This document shows, piece after piece, positions 62,817-64,000 of a stretch of DNA of 64,000 nucleotides. This stretch comes from Eubacteriales bacterium (GTDB lineage: Bacteria > Bacillota > Clostridia > Lachnospirales > Lachnospiraceae), in assembly GCA_030524175.1 (NCBI GenBank), contig JAUNHC010000026.1, forward strand, positions 16,491-80,490, in the 5' to 3' direction. Every line of letters begins with the position of its first letter. Within the stretch, counting starts at the first letter, position 1. Position numbers and translations under genes: made by a program. The notes beneath the pieces are model-generated. The model searched no databases. It was not told the origin of the DNA and saw only the letters and a list, made by a program, of their open reading frames with translations.

Positions 62817-63953
62817 ATGTATAAATATATTAGTAATCAAGATGAAATTCTTAGAAATATATTAAAAGATGTCAAGGAAGAGATAAAATTGGGCCTAATT
62901 ACCGGAGCATCGGGAACAGGAAAATCTTTTCTTCTCAATAACGTTGAGGAAAATACTCAATATGCTAAAATATATAGATTAGAAGGAGATTATTACTCTC
63001 AATCCAGGGATTTCTATCCTTTTGCCAATTTTATTAATGCAATGTATATAAAAGATCAGACTTTAGTTCAAAAAAAACTAATTAAAGATGGTTTGACAAC
63101 TGTAAAAAAGGAACTTGGAAGTTGGTCACCTTTGGGATCTGATTTTCTCTCTGCTTGCATATCTGAATTATCAGAGAGCAATAAAAAGAAAAGAGAATTA
63201 TATAATTTTATTTTTGACAAAGACGAATTAGACATACTTTTCCCACTGGAGTATTTTTGCAGTGAAGATTCCAGGATTATCTTTATAATAGATGATATAC
63301 AGTATTGGGACGAAAAATCAATCCGTTTTTTATATACACTTCTCAGGCAAAAACAAGATAAACACACTTTTTTAAATAATGCAATATTTATTGGAGCAAT
63401 CAACCTAGATTTTAAAGATTATGCTAAAGAACTTGATGGAATTATAAAATTGGCCAAAGAGCATTTATACCACTTAAAGCAAGTAGATAACAGGAACTAC
63501 AAAGTTGTTATGCATCAGTTAGGACTTTCGGTTAAACTAAATGATAATTTAATGGAAGCATTATATTCTATAACAGCGGGAAATTTACAGCTTTCATCAG
63601 ATATTGTATTATTACTTAATAACGAGAATGATATTGATGGTATTGTGCACAGGATTATCACTGATAAAAATTTAGGGCATTTGCTAATTGAACGGTTAAA
63701 CAAGGTAAGCGATAAAGGAAATATGATTAACGAGACATTAAAGTATGCATCCCTGTTTGGTTCTTCTTTTTATTACCATGATTTAGAACAGGTTCTCAAT
63801 CAGGATGAAAGTTATGTCCGGAGTTTAGTTGACGCAGCACAAAAGTTTTGCCTGGTTAACGGTTCTGCAAATAGTGCCTCTTTTATCCATGAGTTGATTC
63901 GCGAGGCATATAAGAATGAAACGTATGAAAATAAGGTTAAGTATTATTGTTAA
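62817..63953 (+). CDS. STAND-type ATPase, probably truncated
   Basis: 378 residues, start behind AAGGGGAAGG. AAA_16-like NTPase: Walker A GASGTGKS (30-37), Walker B IIFIIDDIQYWD near 155, then a winged-helix-like part ending in FIHELIREAYKNETYE, the point at which such proteins normally continue into long TPR or effector regions. Here a TAA follows almost at once. STAND proteins with this ATPase act as sensors, for example in transcription control and in Avs-type defence. The remaining 47 bases of the window show no gene. Confidence 0.7.
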   Translation: MYKYISNQDEILRNILKDVKEEIKLGLITGASGTGKSFLLNNVEENTQYAKIYRLEGDYYSQSRDFYPFANFINAMYIKDQTLVQKKLIKDGLTTVKKELGSWSPLGSDFLSACISELSESNKKKRELYNFIFDKDELDILFPLEYFCSEDSRIIFIIDDIQYWDEKSIRFLYTLLRQKQDKHTFLNNAIFIGAINLDFKDYAKELDGIIKLAKEHLYHLKQVDNRNYKVVMHQLGLSVKLNDNLMEALYSITAGNLQLSSDIVLLLNNENDIDGIVHRIITDKNLGHLLIERLNKVSDKGNMINETLKYASLFGSSFYYHDLEQVLNQDESYVRSLVDAAQKFCLVNGSANSASFIHELIREAYKNETYENKVKYYC

Positions 63954-64000
63954 CTTCCTGAAAAAAATCCCCTAAAGATTAATTTCCCCGTCCCTCACCA

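Noticed and set aside
63980-64000. TTCCCCGTCC near the window end, like part of 53093-53111
   Set aside because: Ten bases in the opposite orientation, with the context cut off; not enough for an attachment-site claim.

Overview
The window (about 40 % G+C by eye, leading Shine-Dalgarno AGGAGG sites, sortase-anchored surface protein, SpaA/Cna-B repeats, LigA, XRE regulators) looks like a low-GC Firmicute, most likely a gut Clostridia/Lachnospiraceae genome. Nearly all of it is an integrative and conjugative element (ICE) with accessory genes; a few kilobases at the left may be host sequence.

Layout. 1-5.8 kb: the frameshifted C-terminal part of an EAL phosphodiesterase, then a complete two-component/ABC exporter operon (response regulator, kinase, ATPase, FtsX-type permease) of the antimicrobial-peptide-sensing kind. 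It sits between two copies of the start of a small winged-helix gene. 6.0-9.6 kb, plus strand: winged-helix protein, small serine recombinase, DUF5348 protein, two small genes, a tyrosine-recombinase-like gene broken by one in-frame stop, a Tn916-type regulator. 9.5-31 kb, minus strand: ICE housekeeping and accessory genes: NADAR protein, a Cys-cluster protein, full-length NAD-dependent DNA ligase, DUF5688, DUF4262, DUF2786 and Api92-like proteins, DNA methyltransferase, two sigma factors, AbrB-type regulator, a MoxR ATPase/VWA pair and SSB. An MNT/HEPN toxin-antitoxin pair is the only plus-strand interruption. 31-42.5 kb, minus: type IV secretion operon (pilin-like, VirB6-like, small membrane protein, lysozyme-C39 hydrolase, PrgI-VirB4 fusion, SpaA/TQ adhesin). 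42.9-45.4 kb: XRE regulator, small accessory genes and a type I toxin-antitoxin locus with an antisense RNA. 45.5-52.8 kb, minus: S1 protein, VirD4/TraG coupling protein, replication-relaxation-type protein, DUF6100, DUF5697, an ArpU-like activator and a replication-initiator-like protein.

53.2-61.1 kb: a complete tRNA-Arg(CCU) gene, a tyrosine integrase, and a six-gene plus-strand defence operon: an ABC-type ATPase with a TOPRIM-like partner (OLD/AbiL/PARIS style), followed by a type II CBASS (CD-NTase, Cap2 E1/E2, Cap3 JAB peptidase, HNH-SAVED effector). 61.1-62.7 kb is a diverged second copy of the DUF6100-DUF5697 module with its promoter, so the tRNA, integrase and defence operon lie between two related ICE segments. 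The window ends in a STAND-type ATPase gene that stops early.

Regulation is unusually visible. Three ICE promoters (42.7, 51.05, 62.65 kb) share one bipartite upstream element ending in the -35 box. Two others (14.97, 27.2 kb) share a promoter, a 19-base box and an intrinsic terminator in the leader. The secretion operon has three terminator-like hairpins and a 17-codon reading frame before its first gene. These suggest that transfer genes are switched by an activator together with control of termination.
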